A DNA stretch of 64,000 bases from Desmonostoc muscorum FACHB-395 (GCF_014698035.1 NZ_JACJSF010000001.1:186001-250000), one strand, 5' to 3'; counted from the stretch's first letter, positions 6,449-15,127 are shown. Numbers and translations: made by a program. Notes: generated by a model not told the origin, from the sequence alone.

Positions 6449-6955
6449 CTATTCCAGGCTTCCTTGCATATCTATCCAAAACTGTTCGGCAAAAGAAATC
6501 GCGGGGTGAATTGGCGCTTTTGGTTTGGTACGTAATTGCATACCAGACTCAAACAGGGTGCGATCGCCTTTACGGGAGTTACATCTCTCACAAGCTGCGA
6601 CTACGTTATCCCAAGTGTGAGAACCGCCTCTTGAGCGCGGCATCACATGATCTAGTGTTAGATGCTTGCCGCTACCGCAATATTGGCAACTGTGATGATC
6701 TCGCCGTAAAACTTCCCGCCGATTCACTGGCGGAACTTTCCACATCCGCTCATTAGAAGTGATTGTTAAGCGAATATGTTTTGGTACATCAATTACCAAG
6801 TTGGGTGAGTGAACTCGCCATCCGCTTTCTGTGGTAAAACCTAACGGTTGAGCTTTGTTGGTTACTAACAGCACAATCGCCCGCTTGATATTGATCCGAC
6901 ACAGTGGCAAGTAATTTTGAGAAAACACCACCACAGATTGCTCTAACACTTGCAT
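6449..6955 (-). CDS. HNH endonuclease family protein
   Basis: 168 residues from the ATG at 6955. The HNH fold shows CxxC at 90-93, LDHVMPRSRGG at 101-111 (catalytic His in the beta-beta-alpha metal finger) and CERC at 122-125, forming the zinc-stabilised type. A GTG at 6988 in frame has a better ribosome site (GGAG, 6 nt before it) and would add VTISSLRGANA, but that extension looks like a small Nostoc repeat, so I prefer the ATG. It is probably a DNA-acting nuclease common in cyanobacteria; its target is unknown. Confidence 0.83.
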   Translation of the reverse strand: MQVLEQSVVVFSQNYLPLCRINIKRAIVLLVTNKAQPLGFTTESGWRVHSPNLVIDVPKHIRLTITSNERMWKVPPVNRREVLRRDHHSCQYCGSGKHLTLDHVMPRSRGGSHTWDNVVAACERCNSRKGDRTLFESGMQLRTKPKAPIHPAISFAEQFWIDMQGSLE

Positions 6956-7008
6956 TGCGTTCGCGCCGCGCAGAGAAGATATCGTCACAGCTTCACTCCT
7001 TATAAAAA

Positions 7009-7042
7009 AACCCCCGCTTCCTGTTTGGGTGAAGCGGGGGTT
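7009..7042 (-). terminator. Intrinsic terminator or attenuator upstream of the HNH gene
   Basis: Perfect 12-bp inverted repeat AACCCCCGCTTC / GAAGCGGGGGTT with a 10-nt loop, followed on the minus strand by seven T residues. It lies only about 20 nt before the HNH start region, so it either ends an upstream minus-strand RNA or attenuates the HNH transcript. Confidence 0.75.
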
Positions 7043-7068
7043 AGAATTGACCGGAAAACTCTCTGGTC

Positions 7069-7233
7069 TCATATTGGTACAGCATTCCTTTGCCTGTACC
7101 CCCCGCTTTCTTCATCTAGTTGTGGTTTCGCAATCAACCCACTTATGCTGAGATGTCTAAAATCATAATTACCCTCTGTGATTTGCCCATAATTTCGGCT
7201 ACCATCGCCCATAAATAAATACTCCACTTCCAT
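7069..7233 (-). CDS. Possible small ORF, 54 aa, doubtful
   Basis: An open frame from the ATG at 7233 reads MEVEYLFMGDGSRNYGQIT and is polar throughout. It lies before the terminator at 7009-7042, so this strand may be transcribed. There is no clear ribosome site and I know no matching family. It could equally be noncoding. Confidence 0.25.
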   Translation of the reverse strand: MEVEYLFMGDGSRNYGQITEGNYDFRHLSISGLIAKPQLDEESGGYRQRNAVPI

Positions 7234-7388
7234 AGCAGCTGATTCCCAACTGGCTCGGCAATTGGTAGGGCACAAAATTGAAGTAAATATGGGGAAAATG
7301 GATTTCACAGAAAATTTCACCTATTGAACATTCCTTTAAACATACTACACTTGTATTACTATCCTGTCTATAGTTTCAAGGAGAAATA

Positions 7389-7727
7389 GTGATGCATACG
7401 ATCGCCCGCACCCCAACCACCGATATGGAAGTTACCAGCATCCGCCTAGAGCGAGAACTCAAAGATAAGCTCAAAGAAATAGCTGGAAATCAGGGATATC
7501 AAGCTCTGATTCGAGATATTCTTTGGAATTATGTCCAACAAAAATCAGGTGAATGGAAGCCTCGATTTTCCCGAGCGGACATTCGAGCTAGCATAGCAGC
7601 CACAGCCCAGCAAGAAGAACGTTGTGTACTAACAGGTCAACTAATTCAACCCCAAGAACCAATGCTGTTAGGGCTGACGAGAAATGGCGATATGGTTCCT
7701 CTGAGTGTCGAGAGTTTGGCTGGATAG
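7389..7727 (+). CDS. Small RHH-type (CopG-like) regulator, 112 aa
   Basis: The N-terminal half (EVTSIRLERELKDKLKEIA at about 14-32, then a second helix ending LWNYVQQ) has the strand-helix-helix pattern of ribbon-helix-helix DNA-binding proteins. The C-terminus (residues 70-112) is a short extra domain with CVLTGQ. AAGGAG at 7378-7383 suits either the GTG at 7389 or the adjacent ATG at 7392. No toxin gene follows, so an antitoxin role is not supported; a small transcription regulator is more likely. Confidence 0.7.
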   Translation: MMHTIARTPTTDMEVTSIRLERELKDKLKEIAGNQGYQALIRDILWNYVQQKSGEWKPRFSRADIRASIAATAQQEERCVLTGQLIQPQEPMLLGLTRNGDMVPLSVESLAG

Positions 7728-7740
7728 TCTTAATTCAGGC

Positions 7741-7961
7741 AATGCAGCCTAGTTATTTTATTTAAGGCTGACGTACAAGAGATGCTGCAACCCCCTTAAA
7801 AAGGGGGCTTTTAAGATACCCCCTGTTTAAGGGAAGCCAATTGCTCAACTTAGGATACCCAAGTTGAGCAATTGGTGTTTGTTAGGGGGTAGTGGGGCTA
7901 CGCAAACGAAGTTTCAGCTTTTCAGTACGTAAGTCTTATTACTGAATAATTGGGCTGCATT
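7741..7961. mobile_element. MITE-like element, about 221 bp
   Basis: The outer ends AATGCAGCC and GGCTGCATT are perfect inverted repeats; inner CTGACGTAC and GTACGTAAG pair with one mismatch, giving imperfect terminal repeats of about 36 bp. The core contains a strong hairpin, CCAATTGCTCAACTT / AAGTTGAGCAATTGG with a 9-nt loop. It contains no ORF. Confidence 0.65.
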
Positions 7962-8020
7962 CAGAATTTAGCTTTATTTTCTCTAACGCTCTTTTATGAC
8001 TCTGATGAAAGAAAAAAAAT

Positions 8021-8100
8021 GTAGGTTGGGTTGAACTTTAGTGAAACCCAACAAAACCAAGGATTTTTCGTGTTGGGTTTCGTTCCTCAACCCAACCTAC
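8021..8100. repeat. 80-bp palindromic repeat (GTAGGTTGGGTTGA family)
   Basis: GTAGGTTGGGTTGA at the left end and TCAACCCAACCTAC at the right are perfect inverted repeats; an inner pair TGAAACCCAACA / TGTTGGGTTTCG extends the stem. This type of folded-back repeat is widespread in cyanobacterial genomes. Confidence 0.8.
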
Positions 8101-8215
8101 TCGTAAATTTATCAAAGCCTTAACAATCAAGGGTTATGAATTTTTATTTAACGAGAGTAATAGAAGAGCGCTAATCAGTAAAACTTATTGTTAAGATTTG
8201 TAGCTTATTGAAGAA

Positions 8216-8440
8216 GAATTCAGAAGTCAGAATTCAGGAGTCAGAATAAATCAGTCGGGGATTCAGACCCGCGACTGATTAAAGACCACCAAATCGTAGA
8301 TTTAGTGGGGGTCTTAAACCCAGCTATTCAGACGCTCGTGGACTCGCTTTAAGCGAAGCCATGCCGTTGGCTTTACGCTGCGCTATCCGCCACTCGCACA
8401 GAATTCATTCTGAATTCTGACTCCTGACTCCTGAATTCTG
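8216..8440. repeat. Composite palindromic repeat, about 225 bp
   Basis: The ends GAATTCAGAAGTCAGAATTC and GAATTCTGACTCCTGACTCC are inverted copies. Inside are two hairpins (AATCAGTCG/CGACTGATT near 8258-8281) and a cluster of small dispersed repeats (GACGCTCGTGGACTCGC type). A related element lies at 29386-29558. Confidence 0.7.
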
Positions 8441-9009
8441 TTCGATAAAAGGAAATTCTGAGGGAATACGAATTTTATATTTAAGATTTTTTGGTTCATT
8501 CCCCGCTCTGAGCTAAGAGATTAGCCTGTCTCAATCCAAAATCCAAAATCCAAAATTGGTTTGACGCTCTGGCTTAGTTATATTTGATTGAAAGCAACAC
8601 AGAGCAAAGGATAGCTGCTTAAAGGACTAAAATAAAAACAAAATTTTACAAAAATCTTAAAATCAATCCAGTGTTTTTACGGTCATGACTGGGGGATTTT
8701 CTTGAGATTCCAGAGAATTTACGGTTTATGTATACTTACAGACAGGATATTCTAAATCAAAGTTAGTTAATTATCTCAATATAAAGAAGATAAAGCAGCC
8801 AAAAATAATCAGGCTGGGTCATTTTAGAATATCCTAAGTATCTCACTACCTATGTAGCAATTTGCTTTATATAGCAGCAACTTGGCCATCTGCCATAGAA
8901 AAGGGCTATAACAGGTGAGAGAAAGTATTCATATAAGATTTGTCAATTATCAAGGTGTCGCAACACAACTAACGGTGAAGAATATGCCAATGGGTTGGGT
9001 GCAAAAACA

Positions 9010-11061
9010 ATGGATTTATTATCCAAGGGCGTGCCAAGAATGAAAAAGCCTTTATGGTCGCCGACACAGTACGTAGATGACATAGATCGACTACAAACTT
9101 ACAAAGTCAAGCTGATGCAGCATCAGGAAGAAACTGCCCACCAGTTGGTACAAAAGATTAACCAAATCATTGCCAATACCTCAACTACGGCTTTGATGTT
9201 GCAAGATATTGCCCAATTGCTAGGAACTGCTTTTGAAGTAGATTGTTGCTGCTTAGTTTCAGTAACGAGTGAAACATCTGACGAAGCAAGTACTATGAAT
9301 TGGTGTGCCGATCAATATATGGGGTTGCCACATCCAGAAGAAATGTTTTCGATGGAACAATTGCTTATGCACTCGCCAGTGCTGCAATGTGCTGCTGAAC
9401 CATTGACTATTGAAGATATTTCCATCATTCAGAAGAGTTTGGTAATTGGCTGTCAGTATTTACCCCTACCCATAAAAGCTGTTTTGGCAATTCCCACCAG
9501 ATTTGGTGGAAATAATAATGGGGTGATTAATCTGATTAAATTCCAACCTTATGATTGGAGTGAATCAGAAAAACAACTGCTAAAAGAAGTAGAGTCTGCT
9601 TGTGCGATCGCTTTTTCTCAAGTGGCGCAAGCTAAACTAATTACTCATCAACAACAATATCTTCAAAAAGGCGATCAGTATCAAAGCTTGATCAAGCAAT
9701 TAACATTACTGAGTCGCAGTAACTTAGAGCTTAATCAAATGCTCCAGTTAGTTATCGCCTCTACTGCCGAATCTCTACAGGCAGATCGAGGTTTACTTAT
9801 ACTACTAAAATATACTGATCCACTATTTAGGACTCAAGCTAAAAAACAAATTCCGAAAGCGAAAGCTAGAGTGGTTGGTGAATGGGCGAAGGCAACACAA
9901 ATTTGTCGCACTACTAAACCAGAAACCTTAGAACAGCAGTCTTTTTTGCTTTCGGAATGTGGTTTGTGCCAGCGTCCCTTCATAGATACTGGAAAAGCAG
10001 TAATCTTTGATAACTATACAGAGCAAAATGATACCTCGGTAGCTGCTCCATTATTTGCAATCGAGCAATTGCCTGCCGTCTTATTAGTGCCGTTAGAAAG
10101 TCAAGGTAAAATCTTAGGATTTTTGGTGCTACAGCAAGCTACTACTCGCAGTTGGCAAGCAGCCGAATTAAATCTTGTGGAAATGGTTTGCGCTCAAGTA
10201 AGCAACGCCATAATTCAGTCACAGACATTGCGTCAAGTACAAACTTTGGTAGATGAGCGGACAGCGAAACTCCAGAGTAGTCTGGAACTCCAGGCAAAGT
10301 TGCATGAAAGAACCCGGCAATATGTTGAGCAACTGCGGAAACTCAATGAACTCAAAGATGAATTTTTGAGCAACATGAGCGATCGCTTGCGCTATCCTTT
10401 GACAAATATGCTGATGTCCATTCGGAACTTACGTTTGCCAGGAATTGCACCAGAGCGTCAAATTAGATACATGGATATCCTAGAGCAGGAATGCACAAAG
10501 GAAATCAACTTGATTAATGACTTGTTAACACTCCAGAAACTAGAGTCGCCTCACGAAGCTCCACAATTAGAATCTATAGATTTAAATACTAGAATTCAGG
10601 ATATAACAATAGCTTTTGAGAAGAAACTCGCAGAGAAGGGATTAAAGATTTCTGTAGATTTACCAGAAGAATCGCTAAAACTGCAAACGGAACTGGAGAG
10701 TTTTGACCGCATCCTGCAAGAGTTGTTAACTAATGCCTGTAAATACTCGCAGCATGATACCACCGTCCATTTAGAAGCTGTTCACCGAGTCGATCAACAA
10801 ATCGATCAAGTTATCATAAAGGTGACGAATACAGGACATGCCATCTCCCAAGAAGAAGCAACCTACATTTTTGACAAATTCCGTCGCGGAAAAGGGCGCT
10901 GGACTCCAGGGACTGGCTTGGGACTTGCTCTAGTCAAGTCTTTAGTGCAGCATTTGAATGGAGCGATCGCAGTTGAGAGTCTCCCAATCTCGGATTCTGA
11001 ACAGAGCGAAATTTGCTTCACCCTGACTCTGCCCCAATTTTCTGACGAAAGCAAACCATAA
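9010..11061 (+). CDS. GAF-domain histidine kinase-like protein lacking the phosphoacceptor His
   Basis: About 683 residues from the ATG at 9010; an in-frame TTG at 8995 and ATG at 9040 are alternatives. There are two GAF sensor domains (roughly 60-200 and 230-400), a short coiled coil, a HisKA dimerisation region and an HATPase_c domain. The H-box reads FLSNMSDRLRYPL instead of the usual SHELRTPL: the phosphoacceptor His is Asp (codon 10381-10383). N-box (ELLTNACKYSQH) and G2-box (GTGLGLALV) are kept, while the G1-box is TNTGHAI. It may bind ATP but cannot autophosphorylate in the usual way. A START-like gene follows 8 nt downstream, so the two are probably one operon. Confidence 0.85.
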   Translation: MDLLSKGVPRMKKPLWSPTQYVDDIDRLQTYKVKLMQHQEETAHQLVQKINQIIANTSTTALMLQDIAQLLGTAFEVDCCCLVSVTSETSDEASTMNWCADQYMGLPHPEEMFSMEQLLMHSPVLQCAAEPLTIEDISIIQKSLVIGCQYLPLPIKAVLAIPTRFGGNNNGVINLIKFQPYDWSESEKQLLKEVESACAIAFSQVAQAKLITHQQQYLQKGDQYQSLIKQLTLLSRSNLELNQMLQLVIASTAESLQADRGLLILLKYTDPLFRTQAKKQIPKAKARVVGEWAKATQICRTTKPETLEQQSFLLSECGLCQRPFIDTGKAVIFDNYTEQNDTSVAAPLFAIEQLPAVLLVPLESQGKILGFLVLQQATTRSWQAAELNLVEMVCAQVSNAIIQSQTLRQVQTLVDERTAKLQSSLELQAKLHERTRQYVEQLRKLNELKDEFLSNMSDRLRYPLTNMLMSIRNLRLPGIAPERQIRYMDILEQECTKEINLINDLLTLQKLESPHEAPQLESIDLNTRIQDITIAFEKKLAEKGLKISVDLPEESLKLQTELESFDRILQELLTNACKYSQHDTTVHLEAVHRVDQQIDQVIIKVTNTGHAISQEEATYIFDKFRRGKGRWTPGTGLGLALVKSLVQHLNGAIAVESLPISDSEQSEICFTLTLPQFSDESKP

Positions 11062-11069
11062 TTCTTAAT

Positions 11070-11678
11070 GTGACTAAAGAACAGAACCCAACAGAGAACC
11101 TTGATTTCCAGTCTCCTAGTGATGACACCAATCTTGAAGGAGATTTGAGCGCTGATCTAGTCGCTTTGGCAGCTAAGGTAGAAGTTCAAATTCAGAAAAT
11201 AGCAGAGCGACAGCGACAAATCAGCGCCAAAGTCCAAATCCCCCAACCGGTGGAAAAAATTTGGAAGGTTTTGACAGATTATGAAGCCTTACCTGACTTT
11301 CTCCCCAACCTCGCCAAGAGTCGTCTAATCGAGCATCCCAACGGTGGAATTAGACTGGAGCAAGTAGGCTCCCAGCGCTTACTAAATTTCAACTTTTCGG
11401 CGCGGGTGGTTCTGGATTTGGAAGAATGCTTCCCCAAAGAAATTAATTTTCGGATGGTAGAGGGAGATTTTAAAGGTTTTTCTGGTAGCTGGTGTTTAGA
11501 GCCTTATTCCCTTGGTGAGTATATAGGAACAAATCTTTGCTACACAATTCAAGTTTGGCCTAAACTCACCATGCCAGTGGGAATCATTGAAAACCGCCTG
11601 AGTAAAGACCTACGGTTGAATCTTGTGGCTATTCACCAACGTGTAGAAGAGTTAGCCACCAAAAAACCGTATATATAA
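11070..11678 (+). CDS. SRPBCC/START-like (polyketide cyclase/COQ10-type) protein
   Basis: 202 residues from GTG 11070; the overlapping ATG at 11068 is in a frame that stops at once. After a charged N-terminus of about 45 residues the domain shows VQIPQPVEKIWKVLTDYEAL (about 55-74), the typical first helix of the SRPBCC fold, and ends with the long amphipathic helix NRLSKDLRLNLVAIHQRVEEL. Such proteins bind hydrophobic ligands; no ligand can be assigned. The gene follows the GAF kinase-like gene closely and ends before a strong terminator. Confidence 0.82.
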   Translation: MTKEQNPTENLDFQSPSDDTNLEGDLSADLVALAAKVEVQIQKIAERQRQISAKVQIPQPVEKIWKVLTDYEALPDFLPNLAKSRLIEHPNGGIRLEQVGSQRLLNFNFSARVVLDLEECFPKEINFRMVEGDFKGFSGSWCLEPYSLGEYIGTNLCYTIQVWPKLTMPVGIIENRLSKDLRLNLVAIHQRVEELATKKPYI

Positions 11679-11680
11679 TT

Positions 11681-11718
11681 AAACGCTCGTTCAGAAATAA
11701 TCCTGAACGAGCGTTTTA
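11681..11718 (+). terminator. Intrinsic terminator after the START-like gene
   Basis: AAACGCTCGTTCAG and CTGAACGAGCGTTT form a perfect 14-bp stem with a 10-nt or smaller loop, followed by TTAATTTAT. It begins 3 nt after the stop codon. Confidence 0.88.
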
Positions 11719-11759
11719 ATTTATCAACTTGTAGAAAGACACGCTTCTACTTTTTTAAG

Positions 11760-11832
11760 TACCCCCAGGGGAATTCGAATCCCCGTTACCTCCGTGAAAG
11801 GGAGGTGTCCTAGGCCTCTAGACGATGGGGGC
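11760..11832 (-). tRNA. tRNA-Glu (TTC), ordinary chromosomal copy
   Basis: Acceptor GCCCCCA/TGGGGGT, anticodon arm CTCC/GGAG around CTTTCAC, T-arm GGGGA-TTCGAAT-TCCCC. It matches the standard cyanobacterial tRNA-Glu, which also feeds tetrapyrrole synthesis through glutamyl-tRNA reductase. It is fully canonical, in contrast to the array copy at 4150-4222. Confidence 0.95.
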
Positions 11833-12159
11833 ATCGGACTCAGACCTTTTATAAAATAACTAATTTCCTAGCTGTTGTCAACAGCTTTTGCGAAAAAAAG
11901 TTTTTGGCAGCTAAACTGGGTGGTGGCTAAAGCTTGAAAAGGATACAAAGAGATGGAGAAACAAAAAGGATTTCGTAGAAGCTCCTGTGGGAAGCCGCAG
12001 GGTGCATCAACGTCTGGTGCTGGTAACTTCGAGAGAAGCTCAGATAGAAAAAACGGTAAATTCTGCCAAGGACAAAAGGGTATGATGTTGTACCCTGTAG
12101 AGTTAATATCTACGATTTTTTACCAAAGATTTTGAAATAAATCGCTCAAAATCTACAAC
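11833..12159. other. Intergenic region with a small dispersed repeat
   Basis: No gene. Around 11972-12003 a segment reading GTAGAAGCTCCTGTGGGAAGC then CGCAGGGTG is a diverged member of the small-repeat family seen in the tRNA genes. A short open frame across it (11953-12135) is explained by this repeat. The rest is AT-rich and should hold the antiporter promoter. Confidence 0.6.
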
Positions 12160-14070
12160 ATGGAAGCATCTTTTGAAATTACCCTACAGATGGCGATCGC
12201 TGTTTTTGCAGGCATTAGCGCTCAAGTGCTGGCTGCATACTTTCGCATACCCAGCATCGTCTTGTTATTGCTGTTAGGCATATTGTTCGGCTCTGATGGC
12301 ATAGGGCTATTGCATCCCCATTTGCTAGGCACTGGAGTAGAAGTTATTGTCGCTCTAGCAACTGCAATAATTTTGTTTGAAGGCGGACTTAATTTGGATC
12401 TGCGAGAGTTAGGCAGGGTTTCAGTCAGCTTACAATTGCTCGTCACTCTCGGAACGCTAATCACACTACTTGGTGGCAGTATGGCTGCTCACTGGCTGGG
12501 TGAATTTCCTTGGAATATAGCTTTTCTCTATGCTTCCATCATTGTGGTGACAGGCCCAACCGTCGTTGGCCCTTTGCTTAAACAAATCAATGTAGATCGG
12601 CAAGTAGCAACACTTTTGGAAGGTGAAGGGGTTTTAATTGACCCTGTAGGAGCGATTCTCGCCTTCGTTGTCCTCGATACCATTGTGAACGGAGATGCCG
12701 ATCCAATTAATGCGATCGTTGGTTTATTAATACGCCTGGGTGTTGGTGCAGCAATTGGTGGTGCTGGCGGTTATCTGATGAGCTTGATTTTCAAACGCGC
12801 CAGTTTTCTGTCATTCGAGCTAAAAAACTTAGTGGTGTTGGCGATACTTTGGGGTTTGTTTGCCTTATCGCAAATGATCCGCAGTGAATCGGGAGTCATG
12901 ACAACAGTTGTTGCAGGAGCAGTCTTTGCTAACTCCTCAGTTCCAGAAGAACGTCTGTTACGGAGCTTTAAGGGTCAGCTAACAATTCTCAGCGTCTCGG
13001 TGCTATTTATCTTATTAGCTGCCGATCTATCTATTGCCAGTGTGTTTGCTTTGGGCTGGGGTAGCTTATTCACTGTTTTGGTATTAATGTTTGTCGTTCG
13101 CCCGATTAATATTTTGTTGTGTACCTGGAACAGTGATTTAAATTGGCGACAGAAACTATTTTTAAGCTGGGTTGCTCCTAGAGGAATTGTTGCGGCTTCT
13201 GTAGCTTCTTTTTTTGCAATCTCCCTTACCCAGCGTGGCATTAACGGCGGTGATTCCATTAAAGCTTTAGTTTTCCTGACAATTATCATGACTGTTGTCT
13301 GCCAAGGGCTAACAGCTGGCTGGGTTGCCAAATGGCTGCAAATTACCTCCAAGGACGTAACTGGGGTAGTGATTGTGGGTTGTAACCCATTGAGTCTTTT
13401 GATTGCCCGGTTCTTTCAAGAACGGGGAGAAAATGTGGTCATGATTGATACTGACCCGGAATGTCTTGTTCAAGCTGAGGCGCAAAATCTGCGAGTGATT
13501 GCCAGCAGTGGACTGGATGCTGCTGTTTTGGAAGAGGCGGGACTTGCCTCAATGGGGACTTTTTTGGCGATGACAAGTAACGGCGAGGTGAATTTTGTTT
13601 TGGCTCAACGAGCAGCCGAGGAATTTAAGCCGCCGCGCGTTTTAGCTGTTTTCCCCCGCGATCCGCAAGCGAGTATTTCGGTTAGTAATAAAGTTAATCA
13701 AGCTTTTATCCCAGACTTAGCGATTAAAACTTGGAATGAATATTTAAATGATGGGCGAGTCAAACTGGGGACAACTACGCTAAATGAGCTAGAATTTTCC
13801 ACTCAGTGCGATCGCATTCAAGAAAAAATTCGGACTGGAGTGTTGATACCGTTATTGGTAGAACGAGAAGAACGCTTACAGGTAATGCCAGTTAACCAAG
13901 ATTGGGAAATTGGCGATCGCATTATTTATCTATTGCATGACCCCAGACCTAGCCTTTTAAAACGTTTATCTGGTGCTACCCAATCCACTCCCCTCTCTCT
14001 AGAAAAGTTAGCGGAGGTTGAAGACCTATCCCTCGTCCAATTGTCCGCTAGTGAGGCTCCTGGGGGATGA
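12160..14070 (+). CDS. CPA-type Na+(K+)/H+ antiporter with C-terminal RCK/TrkA domains
   Basis: 636 residues. Residues 1 to about 395 hold some 12 membrane helices of the NhaP/Kef exchanger fold, with ILFEGGLNLDLREL and TGPTVVGPLL as typical helix motifs. Then comes a TrkA-N Rossmann domain (VVIVGCNPLSLLIARFF, NAD binding) and a TrkA-C-like end. By family knowledge it exchanges monovalent cations for protons in the plasma or thylakoid membrane, gated by the RCK domain. Ion preference is not evident. The coding end reaches into G-rich sequence before the inverted repeat at 14085. Confidence 0.87.
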   Translation: MEASFEITLQMAIAVFAGISAQVLAAYFRIPSIVLLLLLGILFGSDGIGLLHPHLLGTGVEVIVALATAIILFEGGLNLDLRELGRVSVSLQLLVTLGTLITLLGGSMAAHWLGEFPWNIAFLYASIIVVTGPTVVGPLLKQINVDRQVATLLEGEGVLIDPVGAILAFVVLDTIVNGDADPINAIVGLLIRLGVGAAIGGAGGYLMSLIFKRASFLSFELKNLVVLAILWGLFALSQMIRSESGVMTTVVAGAVFANSSVPEERLLRSFKGQLTILSVSVLFILLAADLSIASVFALGWGSLFTVLVLMFVVRPINILLCTWNSDLNWRQKLFLSWVAPRGIVAASVASFFAISLTQRGINGGDSIKALVFLTIIMTVVCQGLTAGWVAKWLQITSKDVTGVVIVGCNPLSLLIARFFQERGENVVMIDTDPECLVQAEAQNLRVIASSGLDAAVLEEAGLASMGTFLAMTSNGEVNFVLAQRAAEEFKPPRVLAVFPRDPQASISVSNKVNQAFIPDLAIKTWNEYLNDGRVKLGTTTLNELEFSTQCDRIQEKIRTGVLIPLLVEREERLQVMPVNQDWEIGDRIIYLLHDPRPSLLKRLSGATQSTPLSLEKLAEVEDLSLVQLSASEAPGG

Positions 14071-14084
14071 GGTAGGGGGGAAGG

Positions 14085-14160
14085 GGGACAAGGGGACAAG
14101 GGGACAAGGGGTGAGAACTTGAAACAAGTCTTTCCCTTTGTCCCCAATTCTCCTTGTCCC
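14085..14160. repeat. G-rich/C-rich inverted repeat at a convergent gene junction
   Basis: Repeated GGGGACAAG units on the left face TTGTCCCC units on the right, around the core GGTGAGAACTTGAAACAAGT. A near-identical copy is at 31083-31160. Both sit between the 3' ends of converging genes, so it probably ends transcription from both sides. Confidence 0.75.
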
Positions 14161-14199
14161 TAAGTCCTCTTCCCAATGCCCCTCTTCTTTGACCCTTTA

Positions 14200-14859
14200 T
14201 TAACTTTGGGAAGGAATAAATTCGCCTTCTGGTGGTTGTTGCAAATTACCAATTTCTGGTCTTGGCGCTTCTTGATACATTTGCCATTCCTGCCACAGTA
14301 AAGCAGATAAATGCACGATCGCAAGAATTAGCGTCGCCACCGAAATGAGATAACTATGTATTGTGTAAAGATGTTCGACAGTAACTGTATTAATCGCTCC
14401 ACCGCCAGTTAGGATTTCGCGCAGTTGTCCACCAATAAAAGGAATAGCTTCGATGGTTCCCAATTCAATGTTAAAACGCCAGTATCCTACTTGAGTCCAA
14501 TCTAGAATCATCGCTGTCCAGTCCAGCCCGATCGCACTTAAGGTTAACAAAATCCCGCTAATCCAAGCAGTAAGCCAACTCTTGCGGAATTGACGACTTA
14601 AAAACATCACCACAATTTGAATCAGAGCGATCGCAATTACCGCGTTACCAGCGATGTTATGCGCTCTCCAAAATAACCACCCGTATGGCACTTGTGTATT
14701 AATCATCTTTAAGGAGTTATAAGCACCGCCTGCTGTCGGTTCATAGTAAAAAGACAGCAAAACTCCCGTAGAAACATAAATTAAGCACAAAGTCAAAATC
14801 ACGACTGACAATATCGTCGCTATCCGTCGCACAATCCTATCGAACTGGGTGCTTTGCAT
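14200..14859 (-). CDS. Cytochrome b/b6 N-terminal domain protein (PetB paralogue)
   Basis: 219 residues with four membrane helices. Helix B carries RAHNIAGN (about 65-72) and helix D carries EHLYTIHSYL (about 163-172), giving two His per helix spaced as in cytochrome b6, so two b-hemes are likely. It differs from true PetB in the diverged loops and a C-terminal Pro/Gln tail, and no petD gene follows. It is therefore probably a b-type cytochrome in another electron-transfer path. Confidence 0.8.
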   Translation of the reverse strand: MQSTQFDRIVRRIATILSVVILTLCLIYVSTGVLLSFYYEPTAGGAYNSLKMINTQVPYGWLFWRAHNIAGNAVIAIALIQIVVMFLSRQFRKSWLTAWISGILLTLSAIGLDWTAMILDWTQVGYWRFNIELGTIEAIPFIGGQLREILTGGGAINTVTVEHLYTIHSYLISVATLILAIVHLSALLWQEWQMYQEAPRPEIGNLQQPPEGEFIPSQS

Positions 14860-15022
14860 GGCTCACCCCTCCTGTTCTTAACTAGGTATTTATTACTTTC
14901 TAATTTTAACTACGAAATATTAATATATGTTGCACTTTTCAAAGAAAAATAAATTTTTTTAATATTTCCGATAAGTTAACTAGCTCAATACCTTTTATGA
15001 GTAAGGAGTGTGAAGGGATAAA

Positions 15023-15123
15023 CCAATTCCCAATTCCCAATTCCCAATTCCCAATTCCCAATTCCCAATTCCCAATTCCCAATTCCCAATTCCCAATTCC
15101 CAATTCCCAATTCCCAATTCCCA
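15023..15123. repeat. 7-bp tandem repeat (CCCAATT), about 14 copies
   Basis: An uninterrupted heptanucleotide run (STRR class) between the cytochrome b gene and the esterase gene. In two minus-strand frames it reads as GNWELGI repeats, which are an artefact. The copy number is probably variable between strains. Confidence 0.95.
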
Positions 15124-15127
15124 ATAC

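Larger units (their letters stand above)
7728..8994. other. Repeat-rich gene-free region
   Basis: This 1.27-kb stretch has no credible gene. It holds three palindromic elements (7741-7961, 8021-8100, 8216-8440), a short TCCAAAA tandem run near 8537-8560, and then an AT-rich stretch that should contain the promoter of the GAF kinase gene. Confidence 0.7.

Noticed and set aside
11953..12135. 60-codon open frame
   Set aside because: It crosses a small dispersed repeat, has no ribosome site or recognisable fold, and sits in a promoter region.
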